64,000 nucleotides of DNA. Source: SHZI01 sp049290495 (GTDB lineage: Bacteria; Pseudomonadota; Gammaproteobacteria; Steroidobacterales; GCA-2729495). Both the position numbers and the translations under genes were made by a program. This document shows positions 1 to 9,757 of the stretch, piece after piece. The notes below the pieces were generated by a model. The model saw nothing but the letters and a program-made list of their open reading frames with translations, was not told the origin of the DNA and did no database searches. Position 1 is the stretch's first letter, and every line of letters begins with the position of its first letter. Location: contig JBATNV010000195.1 in NCBI GenBank assembly GCA_049290495.1, forward strand, positions 1-64,000, written 5' to 3'.

Positions 1-780
<780 letters not shown>

Positions 781-803
781 ACAACACGCACCGGAGCAAG
801 ACC

Positions 804-1118
804 GTGAGTAATATGGAAATCAACAACGTCCTGAGCCAGATGCGGGCACTCTCTGCCTCGATGGAGCTGCCGGGCGCGGCACCAAAAGCCACCGACAACA
901 GCTTCGGCCAGGTACTGCAGCAGTCGATCGACAAGGTCAACGAGCAGCAGTCAGTCGCCACCAGCCTGATGACCGACTTTCAGAACGGCAGCTCTGACAC
1001 CAGCGTTGCGGAAGTGATGGTGAGCATGCAGAAAGCGAGCCTGTCATTCACGGCCATGACGCAGGTGCGCAACAAGCTGATCGATGCCTATCAGGAAATC
1101 ATGAACATGCCGATCTGA
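804..1118 (+). CDS. fliE: Flagellar hook-basal body protein FliE
   Basis: A 104-residue protein of normal FliE length, starting at GTG after an AGCAAG-like Shine-Dalgarno. FliE sits between the MS ring and the proximal rod and is the first rod-type substrate exported. The C-terminal half shows the family pattern: a conserved FGQVLQQSIDKVN segment and the block SFTAMTQVRNKLIDAYQEIMNMPI, seen here as the last 24 residues. It lies 23 bases after fleR and 29 bases before fliF, as in Pseudomonas and Vibrio, and no separate promoter is visible in the short gap. Confidence 0.96.
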   Translation: MSNMEINNVLSQMRALSASMELPGAAPKATDNSFGQVLQQSIDKVNEQQSVATSLMTDFQNGSSDTSVAEVMVSMQKASLSFTAMTQVRNKLIDAYQEIMNMPI

Positions 1119-1147
1119 TCGGCATGCGGAATTCTCGGGAGTAATTC

Positions 1148-2788
1148 ATGGCTACAGCAAATAACCAGTTCGTCAATCCCTTCGCACAGCTGACGCGCAT
1201 GCCCGGCATGCGGCAGCTGCTGATCCTGGTCGGCCTCGCGGCAAGTATCTCCATCGGGGTTACCGCGGCGTTCTGGATGAGCAAGCCCGGCTACACCGTG
1301 CTGTTCAGCAATGTCTCCGACAAGGAGGCCAGCGAGATCGTCAATGCGCTCAGCAGTGCCGGCATTCCCTATCAACTCGACAACAACAGCGGCGCGGTCA
1401 CGGTACCGGCCGAGCAGGTCCACGCAGCGCGGCTCAAGCTCGCCGAGCAGGGCTTGCCGAAAAGCTCCGGCTTCGGCCTGGAAATCATGGAAGGCGGCAA
1501 CAGTTTCTCGACCAGCCAGTTCATGGAGAACGCACGCTATCAACATGCCCTTGAAACAGAACTCGCCCGTACCATCAGCAGCCTGCAGCCCGTCCAGGCC
1601 GCACGCGTGCATCTCGCGGTGCCGAAATCAACGGTATTTCTCGGCAAGAAGCAGACGCCCAGCGCTTCGGTCCTGCTGCAGCTTTACGGCGGCCGCAGCG
1701 TCACTGATGCACAGGTCTCTGCCATCGTGCACCTGGTCGCATCGAGCATCCCGGAACTCGAAGCAGGCAAGGTCACGGTCGTCGACCAGACCGGCCGGTT
1801 GCTCAATTCACCGGAAGACTCAACGGAACTCGGCCTGAGCACACGCCAGCTGGACTATGTACACCGGGTCGAAGACAGCTACGTCAAGCGCGTCGAAAAC
1901 CTGCTGGTCCCGATACTCGGTGCCGGCCGTGTACGGGCCACGGTAACTGCAGAGGTGGATTTTACGCAGCGTGAAGAAACCCAGGAACTCTACGATCCCG
2001 AGACCATCGTGCGCAGCGAGCAGGTTGCCGAAGAACGTGCCAGGGGCACCGGCCTGCTCGGCGGCATACCTGGCGCACTCAGCAATCAGCCGCCGCCGGC
2101 GCCCGCACCAGCCTCGGCCGCTGCCGCAACACCAAACCCGGCAATTCCGGCTGATGCAGCCAATGCACAGACCGCTGCAGCCGCGCCTGCGGTGCCGGAC
2201 AACGAATCCATCCGCCGCACGCGCAACTTCGAAATGGACCGGACCCTCAGTCATACCAAACAGCCCTTTGGCGGCATACAGCGGCTGTCTATCGCGGTGC
2301 TGGTCGCTGAAAAGACCAGCACGGACGAGGAAGGCAAGGTGGTTACCGAAAAACTCGGCGACAGCGAACTTGAAGCCATGACGAAAATGGTCCGCGATGC
2401 AGTCGGCTATGACGAAAAGCGTGGCGACACTGTCAGCGTGAGCAGCATGGCCTTCTATCAGGCGCCGGATGATGCTGCTCCGGCAGATGAGCCCGGCTTC
2501 CTGCAGAGCCCCACGGTGCAGTCCTACGGAAAGCAGGGGCTCGCCGCAGCACTGGTGCTCATCGTGGCCCTCGTGCTGGTGAAACCGCTGCTGCGGGCAC
2601 TGGCTGGCGGCATGCCGGTCACGGCCGGCGGTCAGACAGCGCTTGCCGGACCAGGAAGCAATTACGCAGCCGATGCCCGTACCCCGCTGAGCTACGACGA
2701 CAAGGTCAGCGTGGCGCGGCAACTGGCCGACAAGAATCCGGAACGCGTAGCACAGATCGTCAGGGCATGGGTACAGTCAGATGGCTGA
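1148..2788 (+). CDS. fliF: Flagellar MS-ring protein FliF
   Basis: 546 residues, usual family length. FliF forms the inner-membrane MS ring on which the switch and rod are built. A first membrane helix is at about residues 24-45 (LLILVGLAASISIGVTAAFWM), followed by two ring-building motifs (TVLFSNVSDKEASEIVNAL and the GFGLEIMEG region), a low-complexity Ala/Pro loop near residues 315-355, and a second membrane helix at about 465-485 ahead of the FliG-binding tail. The stop overlaps the fliG start by 8 bases, indicating coupled translation of the ring and its partner. Confidence 0.97.
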   Translation: MATANNQFVNPFAQLTRMPGMRQLLILVGLAASISIGVTAAFWMSKPGYTVLFSNVSDKEASEIVNALSSAGIPYQLDNNSGAVTVPAEQVHAARLKLAEQGLPKSSGFGLEIMEGGNSFSTSQFMENARYQHALETELARTISSLQPVQAARVHLAVPKSTVFLGKKQTPSASVLLQLYGGRSVTDAQVSAIVHLVASSIPELEAGKVTVVDQTGRLLNSPEDSTELGLSTRQLDYVHRVEDSYVKRVENLLVPILGAGRVRATVTAEVDFTQREETQELYDPETIVRSEQVAEERARGTGLLGGIPGALSNQPPPAPAPASAAAATPNPAIPADAANAQTAAAAPAVPDNESIRRTRNFEMDRTLSHTKQPFGGIQRLSIAVLVAEKTSTDEEGKVVTEKLGDSELEAMTKMVRDAVGYDEKRGDTVSVSSMAFYQAPDDAAPADEPGFLQSPTVQSYGKQGLAAALVLIVALVLVKPLLRALAGGMPVTAGGQTALAGPGSNYAADARTPLSYDDKVSVARQLADKNPERVAQIVRAWVQSDG

Positions 2789-3785
2789 GAAGCAACAGGA
2801 TTTTTCCGGGAGTGAGCGCGCCGCCATCTTCCTGATGTCGCTCAATGAGAAAGAAGCGGCAGAAATCATGCGGCATATGCCGGTCGGCGAAGTGCAGCGG
2901 CTGGGCAAGGCCATGGCCTCGCTGCGCAAGGTGAGCCGGGACCAGGCCAATAATGTACTCACGCATTTCACTGACAGCGTCGAAGGCGACGGCCAGTATG
3001 CCGCCCGCTCGACCGCGTCCATCAAGCGCTTGCTGACCAGTTCCCTTGGCGAAGAGAAAGCCACCAAGGTCATCGATCGCATCGTCGAGGAAACTCCCAG
3101 GGGACTTGATTCGCTCCAGCTGCTTGAAGCGAAGGAAATTGCCGAATTCATCGGTCGCGAGCATCCGCAGGTGATTGCCGTGGTGCTGGCTGGCATGGAT
3201 GCCAAAAAGGCTTCGGAGGTAATCAACCTGTTGCCGGTACGGCTTGCCACAGACATCGTGGCACGCATCGCACGCATGGCCGAGATTCCCCAGAACACGA
3301 TCGAAGAACTCGACGAGATCATGCAGCAAAAGTTTTCCCATACACCGGTATCAAAGGTGATGCCAATCGGGGGCGTACGCAGCGCCGCCGGCATCCTCAA
3401 TGGCGTCGGCAAGGAAACAGAGAAGCAGATCATCGACACCCTGAACGAGAACAACGCGGTTCTTTGCCAGGAAATCCAGGACAACATGTTCGTATTCGAC
3501 AACCTTATCGATGTCGATGACCGCGGCATCCAGGCTCTGGTTCGCGAGATCACCTCTGACATGCTGGTCATCGCGCTGAAAGGTGCTGACCAGGCCTTGC
3601 AGGACAAGATCTTCAGGAACATGTCGAAGCGGGCTGGCGAAATGCTCAAGTCCGATCTTGAAGCCAAGGGCCCGGTGCGGCTGGCGGAAGTCGAGGCGGC
3701 TCAGAAGGAAATCGTCATGGCTGCGCGGCGTCTGGCGGATGACGGCACCATCAACCTGGGCAGCGGCGGTGACGACTTTGTCTAG
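2781..3785 (+). CDS. fliG: Flagellar motor switch protein FliG
   Basis: 334 residues, standard FliG length. It couples the MS ring (N-terminal domain binds FliF) to torque generation by the stator (C-terminal charged ridge). Visible hallmarks are the N-terminal RAAIFLMSLNEKEAAEIMRHM block, the middle-domain REHPQVIAVVL motif (EHPQ, about residue 130) and the C-terminal FVFDNLIDVDDRGIQALVRE stretch with the charged residues that face the stator. The start overlaps fliF and its stop overlaps the chosen fliH start, in keeping with a polycistronic switch operon. Confidence 0.97.
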   Translation: MAEKQQDFSGSERAAIFLMSLNEKEAAEIMRHMPVGEVQRLGKAMASLRKVSRDQANNVLTHFTDSVEGDGQYAARSTASIKRLLTSSLGEEKATKVIDRIVEETPRGLDSLQLLEAKEIAEFIGREHPQVIAVVLAGMDAKKASEVINLLPVRLATDIVARIARMAEIPQNTIEELDEIMQQKFSHTPVSKVMPIGGVRSAAGILNGVGKETEKQIIDTLNENNAVLCQEIQDNMFVFDNLIDVDDRGIQALVREITSDMLVIALKGADQALQDKIFRNMSKRAGEMLKSDLEAKGPVRLAEVEAAQKEIVMAARRLADDGTINLGSGGDDFV

Positions 3786-4401
3786 GCTGATTCGCAGCAG
3801 CGCGGCCGCAGAACAGTGCGTTGCCTGGCAGGCGCCCGACGTGTCTGCAACGGGCAGTGCTGCCGGTCTGCGGCGCAACGACGATGCTGATCTCAACGCG
3901 CTACAGCAGCGAGCCTGGCAGCAGGGCCTTGAAGAAGGCCGCGCTGCCGGCATCGAAGCCAGCACCCGCGAGCTCGGCACACACATCGCTGCCGTCGAAA
4001 GGGTACTCGATGCGCTCGCCCGCCCGCTCGAGGACCTGGATCATCGCGTCGAGGAAGAACTGCTGGCGCTGGTACAGGCCGTCGTCCGGCAACTGATCCG
4101 GCGCGAAGTACATCTTGATCCCGCCCACATCATCGGTGTGATTCGCGAGGGCCTGGCGGCATTGCCGCTGGCAGCCGGTGATATCACGGTGCGTCTGCAT
4201 CCAGGCGATGCTGATATCGTGCGCGGCTGCCTGACCGAGAACGCCACCGACCGCGCCTGGCGACTGGAAGCTGATCCGCTGCTCGATCGTGGCGGCTGTC
4301 TGATTACCTCGGCGCGCTCGACCATCGATGCGCGACTTGAAACCCGACTGGCGCGCGTCATCGCCGGCCTGCTGGAGGACGAACGTGTCAATGCTGGCTA
4401 A
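3778..4401 (+). CDS. fliH: Flagellar export ATPase regulator FliH
   Basis: FliH is the peripheral stalk-like regulator of the export ATPase FliI. The frame is open far upstream inside fliG, but the likely start is TTG at 3778, overlapping the fliG stop by 8 bases and giving 207 residues; a longer start at 3583 would run through the fliG C-terminus. After a variable N-terminus there is a glycine-spaced coiled-coil segment (AWQQGLEEGRAAGIEAS) with the GxxxG-like pattern typical of FliH, then the V-ATPase E-subunit-like C-terminal half with LVQAVVRQLIRREVHLDP. Low sequence conservation is normal for this family; position between fliG and fliI settles the call. Confidence 0.9.
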   Translation: MSRLIRSSAAAEQCVAWQAPDVSATGSAAGLRRNDDADLNALQQRAWQQGLEEGRAAGIEASTRELGTHIAAVERVLDALARPLEDLDHRVEEELLALVQAVVRQLIRREVHLDPAHIIGVIREGLAALPLAAGDITVRLHPGDADIVRGCLTENATDRAWRLEADPLLDRGGCLITSARSTIDARLETRLARVIAGLLEDERVNAG

Positions 4402-5788
4402 CCATCCCGCCGTACGGCTGGCCGCAGAACGCAGTGACCGCTGGTCACGGCGACTGGCGTGGCAGCGCAGCGGCGCGCATGAACCCGAAGTCATCGTGGA
4501 AGGAAAGCTCGCCCGGGTCGCCGGCCTGACGCTTGAAGCCGTCGGCTGCGAGGCTGCGCTAGGCAGTCGCTGCCAGATCCAGGGTAATGGCGGCAGTTCT
4601 GTGGACGCTGAAGTGGTCGGCTTTTCCGGCGACCGCCTGTTCCTGATGCCGACCAGCACCATGGCCGGCATCATGCCGAACGCGCGGGTGATCCCGCGCC
4701 GCACGGTCGCGCAGGTTGGTGTCGGTGATGCCCTGCTCGGGCGTGTCATAGATGGCGCCGGTAATCCGCTCGACGGGCGCGGCCCATTGCAGTGCGAAGC
4801 ACGAACGCCGCTCGAAGCAGAGCCGATCAATCCGCTGGCCAGGCAACCCATCCATCAACCGCTCGATGTGGGCGTGCGTTCGATCAACGCCCTGTTCAGT
4901 GTCGGCCGCGGTCAACGCCTCGGACTGTTTGCCGGCAGTGGCGTGGGCAAGAGCACACTGCTCGGCATGATGACGCGCTTTACACGCGCCGACGTCATCG
5001 TCGTCGGCCTGATCGGTGAACGCGGCCGCGAAGTAAAGGAATTTGTAGAAGACAACCTCGGTGCAGCCGGCCTCGCCCGCTCGGTTGTCGTCGCGACACC
5101 GGCCGACTGCTCACCGCTGCTGCGCCTGCATGGCGCATGGCGCGCAACAGCCATCGCCGAGCACTTTCGTGCGCGCGGCAGCCATGTGCTGCTGCTGATG
5201 GACTCGCTGACCCGCTTTGCCCAGGCACAGCGTGAAATCGGCCTGGCTATCGGTGAGCCACCGGCAACCAAGGGCTATCCGCCCTCTGTATTCGGCCGTC
5301 TGCCGCAGCTCGTGGAGCGCGCCGGAACCGGCTCCGAAGGCGGTGGCTCGATCACTGCCTTCTACACCGTGCTCGCCGAAGGCGATGACGAGAACGATCC
5401 GATCGTGGATGCCTCGCGCGCCATTCTGGATGGACACATCATGCTGTCGCGGGATATGGCCGAAAGCGGCATTTACCCGCCGATCAATATCGAGTCATCG
5501 ATCAGCCGGTCGATGACGCGCATCACCTCGCCACAGCACCTGGGCGCGGCACAGAAATTCCGTGAGATCGTCGCCTGTTATCTGCGTAACCGCGACCTGA
5601 TTACTGTTGGCGCCTATCGTGCCGGCTCGGATCCGCAACTCGACCGCGCTGTCCGGCTGTGGCCGCGTGTCGAAGCATTCCTTCGCCAGTCCACCCAGGT
5701 GGCGGTGAGTTTCGAGGAAAGCATCGCGCAACTCGAAACGCTGTTGCACAGTGACCCGGCTGATGCAGCCAGTCGCCCACGCAGCTGA
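4385..5788 (+). CDS. fliI: Flagellum-specific export ATPase FliI
   Basis: F1-beta-like ATPase that energises type III flagellar export. Walker A is GLFAGSGVGKST and Walker B LLLMDSLTRFA; ERGREVKEF and the catalytic region GLIGERGREV are typical of FliI/YscN. The best start is GTG at 4385, six bases after GGAGG (4374-4378), giving 467 residues; ATG at 4391 is the alternative with longer spacing, and an upstream in-frame ATG at 4328 lies inside fliH. The start overlaps the end of fliH by 17 bases, consistent with translational coupling of the ATPase and its regulator. Confidence 0.97.
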   Translation: MSMLANHPAVRLAAERSDRWSRRLAWQRSGAHEPEVIVEGKLARVAGLTLEAVGCEAALGSRCQIQGNGGSSVDAEVVGFSGDRLFLMPTSTMAGIMPNARVIPRRTVAQVGVGDALLGRVIDGAGNPLDGRGPLQCEARTPLEAEPINPLARQPIHQPLDVGVRSINALFSVGRGQRLGLFAGSGVGKSTLLGMMTRFTRADVIVVGLIGERGREVKEFVEDNLGAAGLARSVVVATPADCSPLLRLHGAWRATAIAEHFRARGSHVLLLMDSLTRFAQAQREIGLAIGEPPATKGYPPSVFGRLPQLVERAGTGSEGGGSITAFYTVLAEGDDENDPIVDASRAILDGHIMLSRDMAESGIYPPINIESSISRSMTRITSPQHLGAAQKFREIVACYLRNRDLITVGAYRAGSDPQLDRAVRLWPRVEAFLRQSTQVAVSFEESIAQLETLLHSDPADAASRPRS

Positions 5789-5810
5789 CAGACACCGATA
5801 AGTCATCCCG

Positions 5811-6239
5811 ATGGCCCGACGCAACCGGATGCAGGTGCTGCAAAAGCTCGCCGAGCACACTGAAGCGGAAGCTTCACGACGTCTTGCCGAACGCCTCAAG
5901 CTGCTCGATGCCGACGAGAAGCGCCTCGAACAGATCCGCAGTTATCTTGCCGACTACTCGGGCGGCAGCCAGGGCAGTTCGCCGGCCATGACCATCAGCG
6001 CCCTGCGCAGCAACCGTGGTTTTATGGAACGTCTGCGCAATGCCGTTGACGAGCAGCGCGGCAATGTCGAGATACAGCGGCATCAGGCTGAACAGCACGC
6101 CGCACAGTGGCGCGCTGCGCGCGCCCGCAGCCTGGCGCTCGAGCGCCTGGGAGAACGGATCGAGCAGCGTGAACGAGAGCGACGCGACCGTCTCGAACAA
6201 TTGCGCCTCGACGAGATCACCCATCAGGCTAAAGCGTGA
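5811..6239 (+). CDS. fliJ: Flagellar export protein FliJ
   Basis: 142 residues, nearly all predicted coiled coil with heptad-spaced Leu and many Glu/Arg residues (for example RRLAERLKLLDADEKRLEQIR), as expected for FliJ, the rotor-like stalk that inserts into the FliI hexamer and also recycles chaperones. It starts 22 bases after fliI. Sequence conservation in FliJ is poor, so the call rests on length, coiled-coil character and position between fliI and fliK. Confidence 0.9.
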   Translation: MARRNRMQVLQKLAEHTEAEASRRLAERLKLLDADEKRLEQIRSYLADYSGGSQGSSPAMTISALRSNRGFMERLRNAVDEQRGNVEIQRHQAEQHAAQWRAARARSLALERLGERIEQRERERRDRLEQLRLDEITHQAKA

Positions 6240-6309
6240 ACTCGCGGCGGCCGGGTTGGCATGGAGATTGCTCTAATTAAGCAGGCAAGATGAAAACAAC
6301 GTATCTCCA

Positions 6310-7647
6310 GTGAGTGACCTGAGTCTCATAAGCATGCCACCGCCAGACGCGCAAGCGCTTGCGGCGAGCGCGCTGCGCCCACCGGCGGCCGGACCGGCAG
6401 CGAACGGTATCGCGCCCTCCCAGCCGGCCGGCACACCAAAGCCTGACGACAACGCAGACGGCCGTCCAGAGCCTTTTGCCGCGCTTTTGCTGGGTTTTTT
6501 GCAGGCTACGCAGCCGGCCGCACCGACCGCATCAGCGCTTGCCACAGACGGAGACACCAGCAAAGTCGACGCCGCGCTGCGGCCCGATTCCGCTACCGAT
6601 GCTGCGGAATTGCCGGCATTGGCGCTGGTCGTGGTACCGGGTCAGCAAACGCCGACTGGAGCACTCGCCATACCTGCCAGCGGCACGGTCTTGCCGGCAA
6701 CCGGCAGCAGTTTGCCGCCCGAGCCGTCTGAACCTGCCGCCGGACAGTCCTTTAGCGCACCGCCTGCCGCTGACGCGGAACTGAGCGCTGCGATCCCGAC
6801 CACACGGATTTCACTGGCCGACATCGAGCACAGCCGCGAGCTCAATATGGCGGCAAGCACCGCACCGGTGCAGGCGGATATCAAGACCTGGATCGACCGC
6901 TTCAGGCCTCTTCCGCCCTCGTCCGTGCCTGACCTCGCAAGTGATAGTACAGGCGATCCGCAATCCGATACGGGGGCCGTAACCGGCAGCACACTGCTGC
7001 AGTCGGCCGGACTGACTGCCGGAGACCTGTCACGACTCGTGCATAACCTGTCGCAGGGTGGCAGCCGCGAAACATTTTCCGCCGTATTCAGTAGCGCTGG
7101 CAGCACCAGCAGCTCCCTGTTCAGCGAAGCCGGCGCTACAACTGCCAATACGCAAGGTACCGCCAGCAGCGGACTCGGCAATATGGTGCGCAGCAGCCTG
7201 AGTGGTTTTCCGCCGCTACAGCCACTCGGTTCAGCCCAGGCCTGGACAACCGGACTTGGCGATCGACTGTTGACGCTGGCCGGCCCGGGTACGCACTCGG
7301 CACGGCTCAGGCTGCATCCCGAGAGCCTCGGTACGCTGGATATCGAGATCAAGATCGCTGACAGCACCGCACAGGTCTGGTTCGGCGCACAGCACAGCCA
7401 CACCCGCGAAGCCATCGAAGCCTCGCTGCCGCAGTTGCGTGAGATGTTTGCTGAGCAGGGCATACGCCTGGCCCATGCGCAGGTAGATTCCGGTACGGAC
7501 CGGCGTCCGCCCGACCAGCAGCAGGGCTTCAACGAAGCGCCAGTCGGCCGGAATGGGTGGCAACAGGCATCGCCACGAAGCAGCCTGCCCGATGCACTCA
7601 CACCGGTGCGCCAGGCGGCAAACCGCCTGCTCGATGCCTGGGCCTGA
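6310..7647 (+). CDS. fliK: Flagellar hook-length control protein FliK
   Basis: 445 residues starting at GTG. The N-terminal two-thirds is Ala/Pro/Ser/Thr-rich and of low complexity, as in FliK molecular rulers. The conserved C-terminal domain (about residues 325-400) carries ARLRLHPESLGTLDIEIKI and QLREMFAEQGIRLAHAQV, the Flg_hook signature that contacts FlhB to switch substrate specificity once the hook reaches its length. A 70-base gap separates it from fliJ, and 172 bases follow before fliL, where a sigma-54 promoter resides. Confidence 0.93.
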   Translation: MSDLSLISMPPPDAQALAASALRPPAAGPAANGIAPSQPAGTPKPDDNADGRPEPFAALLLGFLQATQPAAPTASALATDGDTSKVDAALRPDSATDAAELPALALVVVPGQQTPTGALAIPASGTVLPATGSSLPPEPSEPAAGQSFSAPPAADAELSAAIPTTRISLADIEHSRELNMAASTAPVQADIKTWIDRFRPLPPSSVPDLASDSTGDPQSDTGAVTGSTLLQSAGLTAGDLSRLVHNLSQGGSRETFSAVFSSAGSTSSSLFSEAGATTANTQGTASSGLGNMVRSSLSGFPPLQPLGSAQAWTTGLGDRLLTLAGPGTHSARLRLHPESLGTLDIEIKIADSTAQVWFGAQHSHTREAIEASLPQLREMFAEQGIRLAHAQVDSGTDRRPPDQQQGFNEAPVGRNGWQQASPRSSLPDALTPVRQAANRLLDAWA

Positions 7648-7768
7648 GCGCACGGCCGCCAATCACTTGACGATTTCGCTCGCCCCGCCAAGGCGTTGAC
7701 GCCCCCGACGGGGATCTGTCGGTACGCAAACTACTGATTTATAAGTCTTTACAAGGCCCCCCGCGTGC

Positions 7769-7784
7769 TGGCACGGGTCTTGCT
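7769..7784 (+). promoter_or_regulatory. Sigma-54 (RpoN) promoter upstream of fliL
   Basis: TGGCACGGGTCTTGCT matches the RpoN consensus, with the invariant GG (7770-7771) and GC (7782-7783) exactly ten bases apart. It lies 36 bases before the fliL ATG, in the only large gap (7648-7819) of this half of the operon, so fliLMNOPQR-flhB can be transcribed independently under FleQ- or FleR-type activators. The rest of the gap shows no gene. Confidence 0.85.
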
Positions 7785-7819
7785 TTGAGGTCTCCGGGAC
7801 TTATTACGGAACCGGACTC

Positions 7820-8374
7820 ATGGCAAACGAAGAAACCCAGGCAGCGAGCATCGATCCTGCAGCAAGCGCAAAGAGCAGCGGTGGCCTGATCAAGGTCATT
7901 GGCCTCGGTACCGGCCTGTTCCTGATGATGTTGATCACGCAACTGGCCGGACCAATCCTTGGTTGCAAGCTCCTGCATTCGATGACACCGAACTGTCCCG
8001 CCCCGGAAGTGGTCGTCGGCAAAGACGGTAAAGCGGTGGAAAAAGTCGTCAAGGCGCCACCCAAGTACCTGGCCTTTGACCCGCCGCTGGTCGCCAGCCT
8101 TGAAGACAAGGGCACGATCCGCTTTCTGCAGGTCACCGTGGAACTCATGGCACGCGATGACAAGGTCATCGCTGATCTCGGCACGCACATGCCGGTGATC
8201 CGCAACAACCTGCTGATGCTGCTCGGTGGTCAAACGGTCAGCTCACTCACCAATCGCGAGGACAAGGAATCTCTGCGCAAACAGGCCCTGGCCGAAGTGC
8301 AGAAAATCATGAAGGCCAATACCGGCGAAGCCGGCGTAGAGGACCTTTACTTCACGAGCTTTGTCGTTCAGTAA
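7820..8374 (+). CDS. fliL: Flagellar basal body-associated protein FliL
   Basis: 184 residues: cytoplasmic N-terminus of about 27 residues, one membrane helix (VIGLGTGLFLMMLITQLAG), then a periplasmic SPFH-like domain ending in LYFTSFVVQ, the family's conserved C-terminus. FliL rings surround the stator and support its torque. The N-terminal half is somewhat longer than in enterics, with Cys at the outer end of the helix. First gene after the sigma-54 promoter at 7769-7784. Confidence 0.93.
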   Translation: MANEETQAASIDPAASAKSSGGLIKVIGLGTGLFLMMLITQLAGPILGCKLLHSMTPNCPAPEVVVGKDGKAVEKVVKAPPKYLAFDPPLVASLEDKGTIRFLQVTVELMARDDKVIADLGTHMPVIRNNLLMLLGGQTVSSLTNREDKESLRKQALAEVQKIMKANTGEAGVEDLYFTSFVVQ

Positions 8375-8392
8375 CCGGCTCCCGGTCCGCGC

Positions 8393-9394
8393 ATGAACAC
8401 CAGGGAAATCATTTCCGAGGACGAGGCCGAGGCGCTGCGCGAAGGCGCTGGCAACGTCGACCCGCAGGGGCCGGCACCCGAGGGTCATGTACTGGACCTG
8501 CATGCCGATCACTGGGAGCGCATTGCAGCTGATCGCGCACCGGCGCTGGAGGCGATCTCGGAGCGACTGGGCGGCCTGCTGAAGATAACGGCACGCCGTT
8601 TCTTTCGTCGTCCTGTCGATGTCACACCGCGCGGATGGCGTGTAGAGCGCTGGGGCGTCTATGCCCGGCGCTTGCCAGTACCCACCAGTCTCAATGTGCT
8701 GGATATCCGCACACAGAAGCTCAAGGGCATGGTCACGCTCGATCCCGACTTCGTCTTTACGCTGACCGATATTTTCTTTGGTGGCGACGGGAAAACCTCG
8801 CGTGCCGATGGCACACCGGACTTCACACCGATGGAAACACGGCTGGTGCGCAAGTTCGTCACCGCAATCATCGAAGACATGAAGGAAGCGTGGAAGCCCT
8901 ACATGGCGGTGGATATCCAGCTTGCCAATTCAGAAATCAGTCCGGTCTTCGCCGCAATTGCCGCCAATTCGGAGCTGGTATGCATCACCGGCTTTGAGCT
9001 GATGCTTGGCGGTCATGAGCTTAAATTCGAACTCATTCTTCCGCAGGCGTTTATCGAGCCCCTGCGTCGCCTGCGCAACCCCGGTCAACCAAATAATGCC
9101 GAGGCTGATTCACAACGCTGGCAGGCCAGGCTCAAGACCGACGTGCAGGATGCCAGCGTTTCACTGCGCGCCGTACTCAACGGCACCCAGGTAATCCTGC
9201 GCGATATCAGCCAGGCCCGTCCTGGCGACATCATCGCCATCGATGCGCCAACGACCATCACGCTCTATGCCGGCGAGAACGCGCTGATCGAGGGCACCCT
9301 GGGTGTCTGCCAGGGGCGCAACGCTGTACGCATCACCAAACCCGCCAACCGCATTACCGTAGGAGAGAAATATGGACGAGGCGAAGACCTCTGA
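8393..9394 (+). CDS. fliM: Flagellar motor switch protein FliM
   Basis: 333 residues, normal length. Short N-terminal CheY-binding segment (ISEDEAEALREGA, a divergent form of the usual LSQDEIDALL), then the CheC-like middle domain and the C-terminal SpoA domain (about residues 255-325, DVSVSLRAVLNGTQVILRD type). FliM with FliN forms the C ring. It overlaps fliN by 23 bases. The CheY-binding motif is retained although no chemotaxis gene occurs in the window. Confidence 0.96.
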   Translation: MNTREIISEDEAEALREGAGNVDPQGPAPEGHVLDLHADHWERIAADRAPALEAISERLGGLLKITARRFFRRPVDVTPRGWRVERWGVYARRLPVPTSLNVLDIRTQKLKGMVTLDPDFVFTLTDIFFGGDGKTSRADGTPDFTPMETRLVRKFVTAIIEDMKEAWKPYMAVDIQLANSEISPVFAAIAANSELVCITGFELMLGGHELKFELILPQAFIEPLRRLRNPGQPNNAEADSQRWQARLKTDVQDASVSLRAVLNGTQVILRDISQARPGDIIAIDAPTTITLYAGENALIEGTLGVCQGRNAVRITKPANRITVGEKYGRGEDL

Positions 9395-9749
9395 CAGCGT
9401 TGTTGCCACGGCGGCAACAGCACAGCCTTTTCAGGCCCCGGCGCTGGACGGATCGGCTGTAACGACTGCCGTGACCGGCAATGATGTGCGCCCGAACATC
9501 GACGTCATTCTCGATGTGCCGGTCACGCTGTCGCTGGAAGTCGGGCGCGCCCAGATGAGTGTTGGCCGCCTGTTGCGGCTTTCACAGGGCTCGGTCGTTG
9601 AACTGGACCGTGGTGCCGGCGAACCGCTCGACGTACTGGTCAACGGCACCCTTGTGGCGCATGGCGAGATCGTGATCGTCAACGACAAGTTCGGGATCCG
9701 TCTGACCGACGTGGTGCCACCTGGCAAGCGCAGCGGATCACAGGGCTGA
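9372..9749 (+). CDS. fliN: Flagellar motor switch protein FliN
   Basis: 125 residues: a variable 45-residue N-terminus followed by the SpoA fold with IDVILDVPVTLSLEVGRA, LLRLSQGSVVELDR and GEIVIVNDKFGIRLTDVV, all strongly conserved in FliN. A near-perfect AGGAGA ribosome site within the end of fliM precedes the ATG. FliN forms the lower rim of the C ring and docks FliH-FliI. Confidence 0.97.
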   Translation: MDEAKTSDSVVATAATAQPFQAPALDGSAVTTAVTGNDVRPNIDVILDVPVTLSLEVGRAQMSVGRLLRLSQGSVVELDRGAGEPLDVLVNGTLVAHGEIVIVNDKFGIRLTDVVPPGKRSGSQG

Positions 9750-9757
9750 GCACCGCA

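Noticed and set aside
1820..2722. 300-codon minus-strand frame inside fliF
   Set aside because: Shadow of a certain gene in another frame; no ribosome site or known motif.
3583..3777. Upstream extension of fliH within fliG
   Set aside because: The added residues are out-of-frame translation of the conserved fliG C-terminus; the TTG at 3778 suits the operon better.
6642..7691. 349-codon minus-strand frame opposite fliK
   Set aside because: fliK low-complexity sequence leaves the reverse frame open; no family features.
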